From Gilvimarinus agarilyticus (GTDB lineage: Bacteria; Pseudomonadota; Gammaproteobacteria; Pseudomonadales; Cellvibrionaceae), in NCBI RefSeq assembly GCF_000832015.1, contig NZ_JXCJ01000001.1, positions 1,716,206 to 1,770,814 on the forward strand: a stretch of 54,609 bases of DNA, read 5' to 3'. The notes under the pieces are model-generated. The model worked only from the letters and a program-made list of their open reading frames with translations, had not been told where the DNA came from and searched no databases. Of the stretch, positions 16,427 through 25,006 are shown one piece after another (positions within the stretch are counted from its first letter, which is position 1; each line of letters begins with the position of its first letter). Made by a program: the position numbers and the translations under genes.

Positions 16427-16784
16427 TTAATCTAAACAATTCATAGAGTCTACAATTGGGTATCCCATTGGACTCCCAGGATCAAATCCATTCATTATAC
16501 GAGGAGATTCATAAGTACCTGTGAAGGCTATGTATGGAAAGTTATACCAATTTTCAGAGGTTATAAACACTAGATGGATCCCGCTGTGTATACCCATGTG
16601 CTTTGCACCAGCTATCTAAGAGAATATTATCTCCTGCAAAGAGTCTAGCATTCACATTCCCGTTTCCGTTGGGCGCGGGGCCCACCAACGTCGGGGCTAA
16701 AAAAGGTCCATGAGAAGCAGCCAAAGAATTTAAAGAAATTAGTGAGATAGATGTAATTGCTACCATTTTTATGATCGTATTCAT
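16427..16784 (-). pseudogene. Small secreted protein gene, apparently frameshifted
   Basis: ATG at 16784 follows AAAGGAG with good spacing and opens a signal peptide (MNTIIKMVAITSISLISLNSLAA) plus about 50 further residues, closing at TGA 16554-16556. In the frame shifted by one base, a coherent stretch continues past that stop: VFITSENWYNFPYIAFTGTY, then ESPRIMNGFDPGSPMGYP and IVDSMNCLD, ending TAA at 16427-16429, just before the convergent terminator hairpin. The two halves together would give a protein of about 118 residues. The crossover must lie somewhere between 16556 and 16617. A sequencing error, a true pseudogene or programmed frameshifting are all possible; no slippery heptamer was recognised. 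An operator-like site 57 bp upstream suggests it belongs to the agar regulon. The family is not recognised. Confidence 0.55.
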
Positions 16785-17121
16785 TATTAAACTCCTTTAT
16801 ATAGTATGCCATTAACCAAGCGTGTAATGACATAATGTATATGGTAGACAATATACATTTTTGCTGTATTAAAAGACGTTCAAATTGATTTTTTGTGATT
16901 TTCCTCACGTTTTCCGGGTGAGCCTCATTTTCTAGAAACATCGCCATTCGAGCGCTAGGTCAATTATCGAGTGCTTGCTTTAGTCAGAGTGTCCTCGGTA
17001 TCGTGGGAAGTCCATATCAACTATACAAGGTGGCTACTTATTATGGGTAACTTGGAAACCAAACGCCTGATTGATATTGGCTTAGTAAAATATGTTCCAG
17101 CAGCTAAGGCCAAGAGCGAGC
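16785..17121. other. 337-bp intergenic region
   Basis: It holds operator-like site B at 16841-16852 and the promoter side of the small secreted-protein gene. The rest (about 16900-17121) has no convincing gene. A 64-codon frame at 16971-17165 overlaps the 3' end of the convergent GH43 gene and has no family features. Confidence 0.5.
16841..16852. promoter_or_regulatory. Operator-like site B (ATGGTAGACAAT)
   Basis: 10 of 12 matches to ATTGTATACAAT, 57 bp upstream of the small secreted-protein ATG at 16784. Confidence 0.45.
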
Positions 17122-18522
17122 TTATTGGATATAAATACTTTCAATCTCCCATGTTCCGGAGTTGACATTTTCTGGAAACTCTAAACGCAACCGCTTAAGC
17201 TTATTCGGTAGTTTGTCGACGGTGGATAAGTCTAGTGTGTAGGTGCTAAAGCTTTGGTCGTTGGGTTTGATGGCGAGTTCTGCCTGCGCGCTATTGCTCC
17301 AGTCGATGTCTGAGTATTTCCAAAATTCGGGACGGTTTGTGATAAATTCGGCGAGGTAAATCCTGAGGTTTTTGGCATCGCTTTGGTTTTTTAACGTGAT
17401 CATTAAGTGGGTATCTTCGAGATCGGCTGAGGCCCAATTGGCGCTCTCGATAATGGCTGGACCTTTGTGATTACCACTGATGCTACCGGTTGAATTCCAG
17501 TTTACCACGGTGTTAGCGACAGCGCGCCAGCCCATTACCGATTGCTCGAATTCCCATACTCGTCCTCCACCTTCGGGGTAAGACGTATCATTGGCAAGAT
17601 TAACCGTACCATCGTCGTTAAAAATCAAAGGTTTAATCATAATGCCGCGGTAGTACATGCTAATGTCGTGGTGCTCGTGTACTACGTACCATTGCCCTTG
17701 CCAGTTAAAAATACTGCCGTGACCGCCACCCATAAAATCGCCGGCGTATTGGTAGGGCCCCAATAAATTGTCCGACATCGCGTATTCGGCGCCCCATACT
17801 AAATAGTAAATACCTTCGCGCTTAAACACGGTGGGTTTATCATCGGTTGGTTTTACTTTGCCGTCTTTGGTTCTAATAATGATTGGCACCGGTTCGCTGG
17901 CGAGCGAGATCATATCTTCGCTGAGTGTGGCTGCGTAGTAGGCTCCGGCACCAAAGATAATCGTATAGGTTCCATTTTCCTCAAAAACCTCGGGGTCATA
18001 GGGATGGGTTGGTGCAATGCCCTCTGGCAGTAACGGTTTACCCAGTGCGTCTTTGTAGGGGCCGCCGGGATGCTCTGCCAGCATGACGCCAGTGTCGATA
18101 TTACGGTTGGAAAAGTACCAATAGTACTTGCCATCCTTTTGCGCGAAGTCGCCGGCCCAAGCATTGGGTTGTTCCCCGATATACGTATCTTTGGGATACA
18201 TGGTGGTTTCTTTGCGCCAGGTCGTTAAATCGTCGGTTGACCAGATTTCCCAACGATCCATGGTCCAGTCGGTTTCGGTATTCCAGGTTTTGTCGTGCCC
18301 CATACCCATATAAAGTCGCCCATCAACTTCCATTACATGAGGGTCAGTTAAACCGTGTTCAGGGAACACATTTAGAATTTGCACGGGCTGGGCAACGTTT
18401 TTGTGCTCAACTACATCGGGGAATGTTGGAGTCGGCGAGCTAGCAATTGAAGCAGGAATAGTCAGTCCTGACGCTATCAGTATCAAGGTTTGCCCTGCGG
18501 CTGTCAGCGCGCGTGTAATCAT
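17122..18522 (-). CDS. GH43-family glycoside hydrolase
   Basis: Secreted five-bladed beta-propeller enzyme of 466 residues. I place the start at ATG 18522, which follows GGAAGAG and opens a signal peptide (MITRALTAAGQTLILIASGL); the frame extends upstream but that part lies in the promoter. GH43 features are LTDPHVMEVDGRLYM (general base Asp), WAGDFAQKDGKYYWYFS, YDPEVFEENGTYTIIFG and PTDDKPTVFKREGIYYLVWG. Where many GH43 enzymes have EGP for the acid, this has DKP, which I remember from one uncharacterised GH43 subgroup. The C-terminal part (about 330-466) is a beta-sandwich, probably carbohydrate-binding. The promoter and operator lie just upstream. The substrate is unknown; a galactan side-group or branch is plausible. 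Confidence 0.82.
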   Translation of the reverse strand: MITRALTAAGQTLILIASGLTIPASIASSPTPTFPDVVEHKNVAQPVQILNVFPEHGLTDPHVMEVDGRLYMGMGHDKTWNTETDWTMDRWEIWSTDDLTTWRKETTMYPKDTYIGEQPNAWAGDFAQKDGKYYWYFSNRNIDTGVMLAEHPGGPYKDALGKPLLPEGIAPTHPYDPEVFEENGTYTIIFGAGAYYAATLSEDMISLASEPVPIIIRTKDGKVKPTDDKPTVFKREGIYYLVWGAEYAMSDNLLGPYQYAGDFMGGGHGSIFNWQGQWYVVHEHHDISMYYRGIMIKPLIFNDDGTVNLANDTSYPEGGGRVWEFEQSVMGWRAVANTVVNWNSTGSISGNHKGPAIIESANWASADLEDTHLMITLKNQSDAKNLRIYLAEFITNRPEFWKYSDIDWSNSAQAELAIKPNDQSFSTYTLDLSTVDKLPNKLKRLRLEFPENVNSGTWEIESIYIQ

Positions 18523-18564
18523 AAACTCTTCCAGTATCATATAGTTGTTGTGAATATAAGCTGG

Positions 18565-18593
18565 ACTGTAACGCTGCAGGCCATTATTGTCAA
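18565..18593 (-). promoter_or_regulatory. Promoter of GH43 gene
   Basis: On the minus strand, -35 TTGACA (18588-18593) and -10 TACAGT (18565-18570) are separated by 17 bp. Operator-like site C touches the upstream edge of the -35. Confidence 0.6.
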
Positions 18594-18604
18594 ATGTATA
18601 CAAT
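18593..18604. promoter_or_regulatory. Operator-like site C (AATGTATACAAT)
   Basis: 11 of 12 matches to ATTGTATACAAT, overlapping the -35 of the GH43 promoter by one base. Confidence 0.6.
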
Positions 18605-18643
18605 AAATTCAGCCCATTGTAACGGGCCGAATTTAAGTGCGTT

Positions 18644-19969
18644 TTAGTTAAAACTAAACTGTTGGTTAGTGTTGCCGTTGCATTGCCATTGGCGAATGTC
18701 CGCGCCATTAGCAGTAGAGGCATCGGCAACGTCCAGGCACTTATTGCTATGGCGTGCGCGTAGCTCTACATACCCGTTGCCGAGATCCACGGGTTTAACG
18801 TGCAGGTTTTGGCCGTTAAAACAGTCCCACTGAATCACGACAGCACCATTAGCACTAGAGTTGCCGCCTACACCAACACACTTATTGTGTTTCGTGCGTA
18901 ACTCGTACCAACCGCTGTCGACAGGGACGAATGTAAACTCTTGGTTGGCGTTGTTAGTGCCGCAGGCCCACTGCTGGATGTTGGCGCCATTGGCGGATGA
19001 GCCCGAGGCTAAGTCGATGCATTTGCCACTTTGACGACCTTTAATGCTGGTGGCGCTTGCTGGCACATCGGTGTTTTCGCCGTTATCGCCGCCATCAACC
19101 GGCTTGTAAACACGTATCCAATCCACCCAGTAGATACTCTTGTTGGTGTTAGCCAGTTCGGCGTCAGTGGGGGAGATGCCATTGTCCGAGCGCCAGTCTT
19201 GGTCTTCGGTGTTGATGATCAGGTGCATAGGCTTGCTTAAACCTGTGCCGTTGGTAAAACCGTTGGGGTCGATAATATTATCGCCGGATACACTCCGTAC
19301 CAACTGGCCATCAATGTAGTAGTCGAGATTCCATGGGTCTTTCCAGTGCACGCCAATACGGTGAAAGTCATCGCTCCAGACTGTGCCCTGGCCATCGGTG
19401 TACCAGCTGCCGGCATCGGTTGGTTGGTAGTCCTGAAACGGGTCGCGGATAAACACATGGTGGCTCAGATGAATACGCTCCGCGAACCACTCCTGGCCTG
19501 CCCGGTCACTGCCATAGGCTTCGAGTACATCAATCTCCTGGGTCGAGTCGGCGCTTAGTAACCACACATCCGAGGCCAGTACCAGTTTGCTGATTTTAGC
19601 TTTGGTTTCTACGTACAATGGGTAGGTAAAAGTATCGTGAGAGGTGATGGAGCCCGCGCGAACTTTATCGGTACCTAGCTTGCGCGTTGCGGCTATACCT
19701 AAATTGCCGCCGGTTACGTAGGCGTGGCCGTCGGTCCACTCGGTAAGCCCGGGGCCAGTCCAGGGATTAATAAAACCTTCATGCCAGCGGCTGGTGAATT
19801 CACTGTGGTAGTTATTGAGCGATGATGAATAATTAAAATCGTCGGAAACCGCTTGTAGCTCCCATACTTTGCCGTTGCCGGCATTGGCGGGTACCGGGGT
19901 GTTATCCCAGTCGGCGGCAAGGGCGTGGGTACAGCTTAAGCCGAGAACGGCCGTCAGTAGTGCTCTCAT
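18644..19969 (-). CDS. GH16 beta-agarase with C-terminal ricin-type CBM13
   Basis: Secreted endo-beta-agarase of 441 residues cutting beta-1,4 links of agarose. The signal peptide ends at THALA. The GH16 domain (about 20-295) has the agarase opening [13 protein letters not shown], then [10 protein letters not shown] and the catalytic motif EIDVLE (E145 nucleophile, D147, E150 acid/base). Also typical are [23 protein letters not shown] and [10 protein letters not shown]. After a short linker, residues about 310-441 form a ricin B beta-trefoil with three repeats ([60 protein letters not shown]). The catalytic domain is paralogous to that of the agarase at 43078-44880. No clear operator-like site was found upstream. 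Confidence 0.93.
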   Translation of the reverse strand: MRALLTAVLGLSCTHALAADWDNTPVPANAGNGKVWELQAVSDDFNYSSSLNNYHSEFTSRWHEGFINPWTGPGLTEWTDGHAYVTGGNLGIAATRKLGTDKVRAGSITSHDTFTYPLYVETKAKISKLVLASDVWLLSADSTQEIDVLEAYGSDRAGQEWFAERIHLSHHVFIRDPFQDYQPTDAGSWYTDGQGTVWSDDFHRIGVHWKDPWNLDYYIDGQLVRSVSGDNIIDPNGFTNGTGLSKPMHLIINTEDQDWRSDNGISPTDAELANTNKSIYWVDWIRVYKPVDGGDNGENTDVPASATSIKGRQSGKCIDLASGSSANGANIQQWACGTNNANQEFTFVPVDSGWYELRTKHNKCVGVGGNSSANGAVVIQWDCFNGQNLHVKPVDLGNGYVELRARHSNKCLDVADASTANGADIRQWQCNGNTNQQFSFN

Positions 19970-20123
19970 GGTGGTGCCTCACTATGGTTATTATTAATGT
20001 CTCGCGTTATACGCACCCCGATAGTAGGCATTAGAGAACGACAAAAATATAAGAAATTATGGGAATAATATGATGTTGATGTGGTGAAATTTTTAGTATG
20101 ACGAAAGTCACTGTCGGGCAGAG

Positions 20124-20152
20124 AAAGCTCCGCGGTATTACCGCGGAGCTTT
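20124..20152 (-). terminator. Hairpin between CBM6 gene and GH16 gene
   Basis: AAAGCTCCGCGG (20124-20135) and CCGCGGAGCTTT (20141-20152) form a perfect 12-bp stem with loop TATTA, directly after the end of the upstream minus-strand gene (20157). No long T run follows on the minus strand. Confidence 0.65.
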
Positions 20153-20156
20153 GTGT

Positions 20157-21596
20157 TTAAAGAAACTCGTCAAAAAAGTCGACGTGATTGTTTAAGTGGT
20201 TAAAGCCAAAAATCCAGGTGTCCTCAACGGTGTCCGAGAAGTCCATACCACCGTTTTGAATGTTGGGGTTTTTCCAGCCCGGGTGATGCTCGATGCTGTA
20301 ATCGGCCACACGCTTGGCTTCGGTCCAAATCGCGCCTACGCGGGGGTGGTTTAACACACGGCTCCACTGGCTGGTGTCAGAGCTGTTAAAGCCGGGGCTG
20401 CCATTGCCGCGTGAGTTGCCATCACTGATTTTTTGGTAATCGGTATTGTTGCGCACGTAAGTCAAGTCGGCGGGAGTGGTTTTATCTTGGTTCCATTCAC
20501 TGTGCTGAATAACATGAATACGGGCGTTGGTGTTAATGCCGCCCATATTTTGTTTTACGCGGCGCACTAGATCGGCACTGAAGTCCGACTGGCCGGCCTC
20601 CTGAATCCAAATGTCGCCGCCGTTATTGAGTACACCGGAAACTTTTTGATAAACGGTGTTTAACGCCCCCGCGTAATCGGTGTGTGCATCGGACCAGCGG
20701 TTGGCACCAAAAGCAATGTTAAACAGGTGGTCGGCCTCGATAAAGGTGCCGCCCTGAGTGCCGTATGCACCGGCTACTGCGTGGTAGTTAACCGCACTAA
20801 AGCGCGAGTCGCTTAAAATGGTTCCGACAGCGGCTACCGTGTGGATATCATCCGGATCGGGGCGGCTATCAAAGTTAGCCAGCAGCAGATCTTGCGCCGG
20901 ATCAAAGCGACCGATCATAGGCGTTGAAGGCGTGCCAGAATCTTGCGCCAACTCAACCCAGTTAATGTTGAAATTACCCGCCTGAATTTGTACCCGCAAT
21001 GTGTGTGCACCGGCACTTAAGTTACCCAGTGCAATCTCTTGGGTTTGCCAGCTTTGCCAGCCCCCCGTGGCGCCAACGCTGGCGGCGTTGCCGCGAGTCT
21101 GGCCGTCTACCTCAAGTGTGTACAAACCACCTCCAGGCTGCGATGCGACCCGGACTTTGGCGGTGTAATTACCCGCTTGCAGTACGTTAATATCAAACTC
21201 TAACCATTCGTTGGCGGCTGTCCAGCCAACGTTGTACTGGCCGCCGTTGTCGGCGGTGTTTTGAATATCAACACCATCGTCACGGTACTGCCCGCCTAGG
21301 TTTTGCGCGGTGGTATCCGAGTAGCGGTGATAGTCTTGCGCTTGAATATAGCCGGGTACCGGTTGACTGTTGTCGGGCGCAGGATCGGTAGGGACACTTT
21401 GGCCGCAGGGTTGGCTGCCGCACATACACACGCTAAACAGCGATTGGCTGTTGGCACAGTCGGTTGCCTGGGGGCCAAATTCATTTTTACATTGGGCGGT
21501 GTAATTACACTGATCTTCCGCGAGGGCATGGGTGCTAAAACCGCCGCACAGGGCGACGATTGCGGTTGCCCGCGTTAAGTAACGTGTCATAGTCAT
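20157..21596 (-). CDS. Secreted CBM6 protein with nucleoside-hydrolase-like domain
   Basis: Protein of 479 residues with a signal peptide (to about residue 26). Residues 28-66 form a small cysteine-rich module (six Cys, CNYTAQCKNEFG through CMCGSQPCGQ) of the kind seen in secreted enzymes of agar and cellulose degraders. A CBM6 follows at about 80-218 (YIQAQDYHRYSDT, VGWTAANEWLEFDINV, AGAHTLRVQIQAGNFNINWVEL). Residues about 228-479 are a separate domain starting LLLANFDSRPDPDDIHTVAA; the Asp cluster DSRPDPDD recalls the calcium-binding DxDPGxDD loop of nucleoside hydrolases and the related Sde182-like (DUF1593) domain. That match is by eye only and the reaction is unknown. The ATG follows GGAG. 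The sulfatase gene lies 324 bp upstream. Confidence 0.75.
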   Translation of the reverse strand: MTMTRYLTRATAIVALCGGFSTHALAEDQCNYTAQCKNEFGPQATDCANSQSLFSVCMCGSQPCGQSVPTDPAPDNSQPVPGYIQAQDYHRYSDTTAQNLGGQYRDDGVDIQNTADNGGQYNVGWTAANEWLEFDINVLQAGNYTAKVRVASQPGGGLYTLEVDGQTRGNAASVGATGGWQSWQTQEIALGNLSAGAHTLRVQIQAGNFNINWVELAQDSGTPSTPMIGRFDPAQDLLLANFDSRPDPDDIHTVAAVGTILSDSRFSAVNYHAVAGAYGTQGGTFIEADHLFNIAFGANRWSDAHTDYAGALNTVYQKVSGVLNNGGDIWIQEAGQSDFSADLVRRVKQNMGGINTNARIHVIQHSEWNQDKTTPADLTYVRNNTDYQKISDGNSRGNGSPGFNSSDTSQWSRVLNHPRVGAIWTEAKRVADYSIEHHPGWKNPNIQNGGMDFSDTVEDTWIFGFNHLNNHVDFFDEFL

Positions 21597-21920
21597 AGGT
21601 GGCTCCGTTAAAACATTAAGATGTTTCGGGTATTGTTAATATATGGTGCTCAGCGAAAGCGCCAAGCGCGACCATAGTAGATTTAACGAAGTGGGCTAAC
21701 TGTCTAATTGTTCACAGTTGACAAAATGCTCTAAAAGATTGACGCAATATCAAACAAACGGGCAGATGACTCCACGCAACGGGGAGCCCCAACCAGGCAG
21801 ATAAACGCAATACGCCTTCAGTGCCCAGTTGTTAATCACTATTAAAAATGTAGCCATAACTGGGTCAAGGTAAGCGTATGTCTAAGCTGTCCTCAATGAA
21901 GTTTAACTGGCAAACCTGGC
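21597..21920. other. 324-bp intergenic region
   Basis: Between the sulfatase stop and the CBM6-protein start. A weak 9-of-12 match to the operator palindrome lies at 21707-21718 (ATTGTTCACAGT). No gene, terminator or RNA was recognised. Confidence 0.4.
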
Positions 21921-23306
21921 TTAATTCCCAGGGATTCGGTAGCGGTCCATGCGTTTCATAGCGTCGCCTTCGTACTGTCTTTTTAGTTGCCAGTGAGGTC
22001 GGTCTAAGGTTAGCTCCCAGGCAAATAGCTTTTGATAAAGCTCGCGAACTTTCTCTGGTTTTTGGTGCGCCAAGTTGTTTTGTTCACTAATATCATCGGG
22101 CAGCCAGTACAGCTCAGCAGGGCGGTCAGGGTAGCGCAACAGTTTCCAGTCGCCGTCACGAATGGCCGCACGATTTTCTTTTTTCCAATACAGCGTTGGG
22201 TGAGGGCGTGAATCGTTCTTACCCGTCATATAGGGCAGTAAGCTCACACCATCTTTCTCGTGTATTGCGTTTGTGTCGCCACCGGCTGCTTGGTAAAAGG
22301 TAGGTAGCAAATCGAGCATACTAATGGGGTACTCATACTGGCTAGCTGGTTTAATAATACCGGGCCAGCGGGCAATAAAGGGCACCCGTATCCCTCCTTC
22401 CAGGTGGTTGGCCTTAGTGCCGGCCAGCGGGGTATTGTCCGAGGCGTTATCGTCGCTCGGGCCGCCATTATCGTTGCTGTATACCACAAGGGTTGAATCC
22501 CTGAGCCCCTCGTTATCGAGTGCCTCAAGCACGCGCCCAATAGCTCGGTCCATGGCAATGGTCATCGCGGCCAGAGTGCGGCGTTTACCTTCAAGTGTCG
22601 GGAATAGGGCTAAATCCTCTTCGCGAGCCTCCATGGGCGAGTGAACCGCATTAAAGGATAAAAATAGAAAGAATGGGTTGTCCCGCTCAGTGCGAATAAA
22701 CTCGATGGCGTCATTGGCCAACGCATCGGTGAGGTACAAGGGAGATTCTTGATATTCGCCAAAACCGTGCTCCAGGCGATCTTCTTCTCGGCTGACGGGG
22801 TTTTCGTTGGAGAAAGCAAAGTAGCTGCGAGCGCCACCGCGAAACCCGTAAAAGTAATCAAAGCCGCGTTTAGTGGGGTGGTAGCGGTCGGCATTGCCCT
22901 GATGCCATTTACCGATAATGCCGGTGGTGTAGTTTTGCTCTTGCAGGTAATTGCCCAAAGTCTTCTCGCTGAGGGGCAACCCCATTTCGTCCCCTGTGAG
23001 ACCACCTTCGGCCATATAGCCAGGTACATTGTTTTCCTCAAAGCCAAATTTTTGCTGGTAACGCCCGGTTAAAATTCCGGCGCGCGATGGGCCGCAAGTG
23101 GCCGCGCTCACGTAGGCCTGATTAAACACCATGCCTTGCTGGGCCAGCTGATCTATATTTGGGGTTTGCATGACGTTACTGCCCTGATAGCCAAAATCGG
23201 CGTAGCCGGCATCGTCCGATAAAATAAATAAAATGTTGGGCTTGGTTTGAGCGGCGACAGCCGATTGCGTGATAAAAAACAATACGATGAAACACAATGA
23301 ACGCAT
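21921..23306 (-). CDS. S1-family sulfatase (secreted)
   Basis: Type I formylglycine-dependent sulfatase of 461 residues, with a signal peptide ending VAA. The metal-binding Asp pair is in NILFILSDDAGYADFGYQG. The formylglycine precursor is C71 in C-G-P-S-R (71-75), followed by AGILTGRY. GKWHQG carries the conserved Lys/His and YSNDNGG the second metal Asp/Asn. It would remove sulfate esters from galactan (agar/porphyran or carrageenan units); the position specificity cannot be read here. It needs a formylglycine-generating or anSME enzyme encoded elsewhere. It begins 32 bp after the halogenase-family gene in the same direction, probably one transcript. Confidence 0.93.
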   Translation of the reverse strand: MRSLCFIVLFFITQSAVAAQTKPNILFILSDDAGYADFGYQGSNVMQTPNIDQLAQQGMVFNQAYVSAATCGPSRAGILTGRYQQKFGFEENNVPGYMAEGGLTGDEMGLPLSEKTLGNYLQEQNYTTGIIGKWHQGNADRYHPTKRGFDYFYGFRGGARSYFAFSNENPVSREEDRLEHGFGEYQESPLYLTDALANDAIEFIRTERDNPFFLFLSFNAVHSPMEAREEDLALFPTLEGKRRTLAAMTIAMDRAIGRVLEALDNEGLRDSTLVVYSNDNGGPSDDNASDNTPLAGTKANHLEGGIRVPFIARWPGIIKPASQYEYPISMLDLLPTFYQAAGGDTNAIHEKDGVSLLPYMTGKNDSRPHPTLYWKKENRAAIRDGDWKLLRYPDRPAELYWLPDDISEQNNLAHQKPEKVRELYQKLFAWELTLDRPHWQLKRQYEGDAMKRMDRYRIPGN

Positions 23307-23338
23307 ATTACTTCTCTGTTGGTCGCTTTCCCCCGCAC

Positions 23339-24871
23339 TTAGTGGTGCAGGTGGTTAAGGTATTCCCGATTGCTTGGGAGTCGTTGAGTTAACTGGCGGC
23401 TGGCTTCGATATTTTGCCGTAGTAGCGCATCGGCCAATTGCTGTTTGTGTGCCTCGGGGGCAAACGGCATCTCGGTAATAAACCCCATGCCGTACAACAC
23501 GTACTGGTAGCTTAATGCCTGAAAGATCTCACCGGTACGATCAAAGTCGTGGCACCACGGCGGTGTGTGACGCCATAGTTGTAGCAACTCGGTGAGTGAG
23601 GCGGGGACCGAACTTGACGCTCGGTGGTCGCGCCAAAACGGATCTTGGTTACGGCTGCTAAGCAAATAGTGCAGTTTTAAAAAATCTACTAAACGCGACC
23701 AGCGATATAAAAAGCGCTTATTAAATAGGTGCGCGAGTGGCGCTAGTTGCGTGGGAGTTTGCGGCAGTTTATCGGCGATAAACTGCGCCGATAGCTCGAC
23801 GAGTAAAAGGGCCGACGCTTCTAAGGGCTCGATAAAACCCGCCGAGAGACCCACCGCAACACAGTTTTTGTGCCAAAACTTCTCGCGGTGACCCGGTGTA
23901 AAGGCAATGGATTTTACCTCGATGTTATCGGCTGATTGCTTAGTGTAGCCGGTTAGGGTGTGCAGAGCCTGTTCGTCGCTTAGGTGATCGCCCGAATACA
24001 CATAACCCACGCCACGCCGGCTCTGTAGACCAATATCCCAAATCCAGCCAGCCTGTTGCGCCGTTGCTAAAGTACACGAGGCAATGGGCGCATTGGGCTG
24101 CGTGTAGGGGGTGCGTGTCGCCAGTGCCCGATCGCAAAATAACACTGATTTTATTGGCTTAAAGGGCACGCCCAGCGCTTTGCCCAGTAGGGTGGCTTTC
24201 ATTCCGCTGCAGTCGATGTATAAATCTGCTTCGAGCTGTTCGCCGGTATTGGTTTGCAGCGACGCTATCGCGCCGTCGTCGTCCAGTGTGGCGCCGGTTA
24301 CTTCACAAAAATGATGCTCTACTTGCAAGGTTTCGGTGCAGTGTTTTTGCAATAGCTGGGTAAATTTACCAGCGTCTAGATGAAAGCCGTAGTTGAGCAC
24401 CGATTGTTGCTCGGTGTGCTGCAGTGCTTTGGGAGCCAGATGTGCTTCGCACACAGCCTCCTGTGGACTATAACAGCGCGAGAAGCTGGCGGCATGTTGA
24501 TGCTGGCTAAGCCAGTGTTCGGCCATATTGAGCTGGTGCTGGTAGCCCTCAGGCACCGCAAAAGGGTGGTGATAACTATGGCGGTGTTGGTCAAAGCGCC
24601 AGTTGATAAATTTAGAGCCCTGTTTAAACGAAGCGTCGCACTCACGTAAAAACACCGACTCGCTGATACCTAAGGTTTGTAAAGTTTGGCGCATGGTAGG
24701 CCAGGTGCCTTCGCCGACGCCAATGGTGGGGATTTTCTCCGACTCGTACAGAGTAATACGTAAGCTGCCGTCGCGTAGGCGAGATTGGTGCGCACTGGCA
24801 ATAATGCCTGCGGTTAGCCAGCCGGCAGTACCACCGCCGAGAATAGCGATTTGGGTGATGGCCTTAGTCAT
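23339..24871 (-). CDS. Flavin-dependent tryptophan-halogenase-family protein
   Basis: Cytoplasmic flavoprotein of 510 residues, the usual halogenase length. The FAD Rossmann motif GGGTAGW is at 12-18. VGEGTWP and FLRECDASFKQGSKF follow, with K83 at the position of the catalytic lysine, and GFIEPLEAS (345-353) carries the conserved Glu. The WxWxIP signature reads WIWDIG (276-281), with Gly in place of Pro, so halogenation is uncertain. Such genes often accompany TonB receptors in polysaccharide loci of marine gammaproteobacteria with unknown role. The promoter and operator lie within 62 bp upstream; the ribosome binding site is AGAGGTG. The sulfatase gene follows in the same direction. Confidence 0.88.
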   Translation of the reverse strand: MTKAITQIAILGGGTAGWLTAGIIASAHQSRLRDGSLRITLYESEKIPTIGVGEGTWPTMRQTLQTLGISESVFLRECDASFKQGSKFINWRFDQHRHSYHHPFAVPEGYQHQLNMAEHWLSQHQHAASFSRCYSPQEAVCEAHLAPKALQHTEQQSVLNYGFHLDAGKFTQLLQKHCTETLQVEHHFCEVTGATLDDDGAIASLQTNTGEQLEADLYIDCSGMKATLLGKALGVPFKPIKSVLFCDRALATRTPYTQPNAPIASCTLATAQQAGWIWDIGLQSRRGVGYVYSGDHLSDEQALHTLTGYTKQSADNIEVKSIAFTPGHREKFWHKNCVAVGLSAGFIEPLEASALLLVELSAQFIADKLPQTPTQLAPLAHLFNKRFLYRWSRLVDFLKLHYLLSSRNQDPFWRDHRASSSVPASLTELLQLWRHTPPWCHDFDRTGEIFQALSYQYVLYGMGFITEMPFAPEAHKQQLADALLRQNIEASRQLTQRLPSNREYLNHLHH

Positions 24872-24890
24872 TAGGCACCTCTATTTTATT

Positions 24891-24902
24891 ATTGTATACA
24901 AT
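24891..24902. promoter_or_regulatory. Operator-like site D (ATTGTATACAAT, perfect palindrome)
   Basis: Perfect 12-bp palindrome placed just after the -10 of the halogenase-family promoter and 20 bp before its ATG, a position expected of a repressor. Confidence 0.7.
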
Positions 24903-24904
24903 CC

Positions 24905-24933
24905 ACTATTGCTGAGGTGCGGGGTAATGTCAA
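24905..24933 (-). promoter_or_regulatory. Promoter of halogenase-family/sulfatase genes
   Basis: On the minus strand, -35 TTGACA (24928-24933) and -10 AATAGT (24905-24910) with 17-bp spacing; operator-like site D begins 2 bp further downstream. Confidence 0.6.
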
Positions 24934-24960
24934 TAGGCTGTGGTGGGTAAAATTCAGGTA

Positions 24961-24986
24961 TAAAAAAGCCCGCACTAAGGCGGGCT
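24961..24986 (-). terminator. Rho-independent terminator after Ig-like lipoprotein gene
   Basis: On the minus strand AGCCCGC/GCGGGCT (24967-24973 with 24980-24986, loop of 6) is followed by a T run (24962-24967). It closes the TonB receptor/lipoprotein transcript. Confidence 0.85.
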
Positions 24987-25006
24987 AAGGACTTGCTCTG
25001 GAGAAT

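Noticed and set aside
16971-17165. 64-codon frame on the plus strand before GH43
   Set aside because: No family features; its 3' end overlaps the coding end of the convergent GH43 gene.
18523-18729. Upstream extension of the GH43 frame
   Set aside because: It covers the promoter, the operator-like site and the end of the neighbouring GH16 gene; ATG 18522 has a ribosome binding site and a signal peptide.
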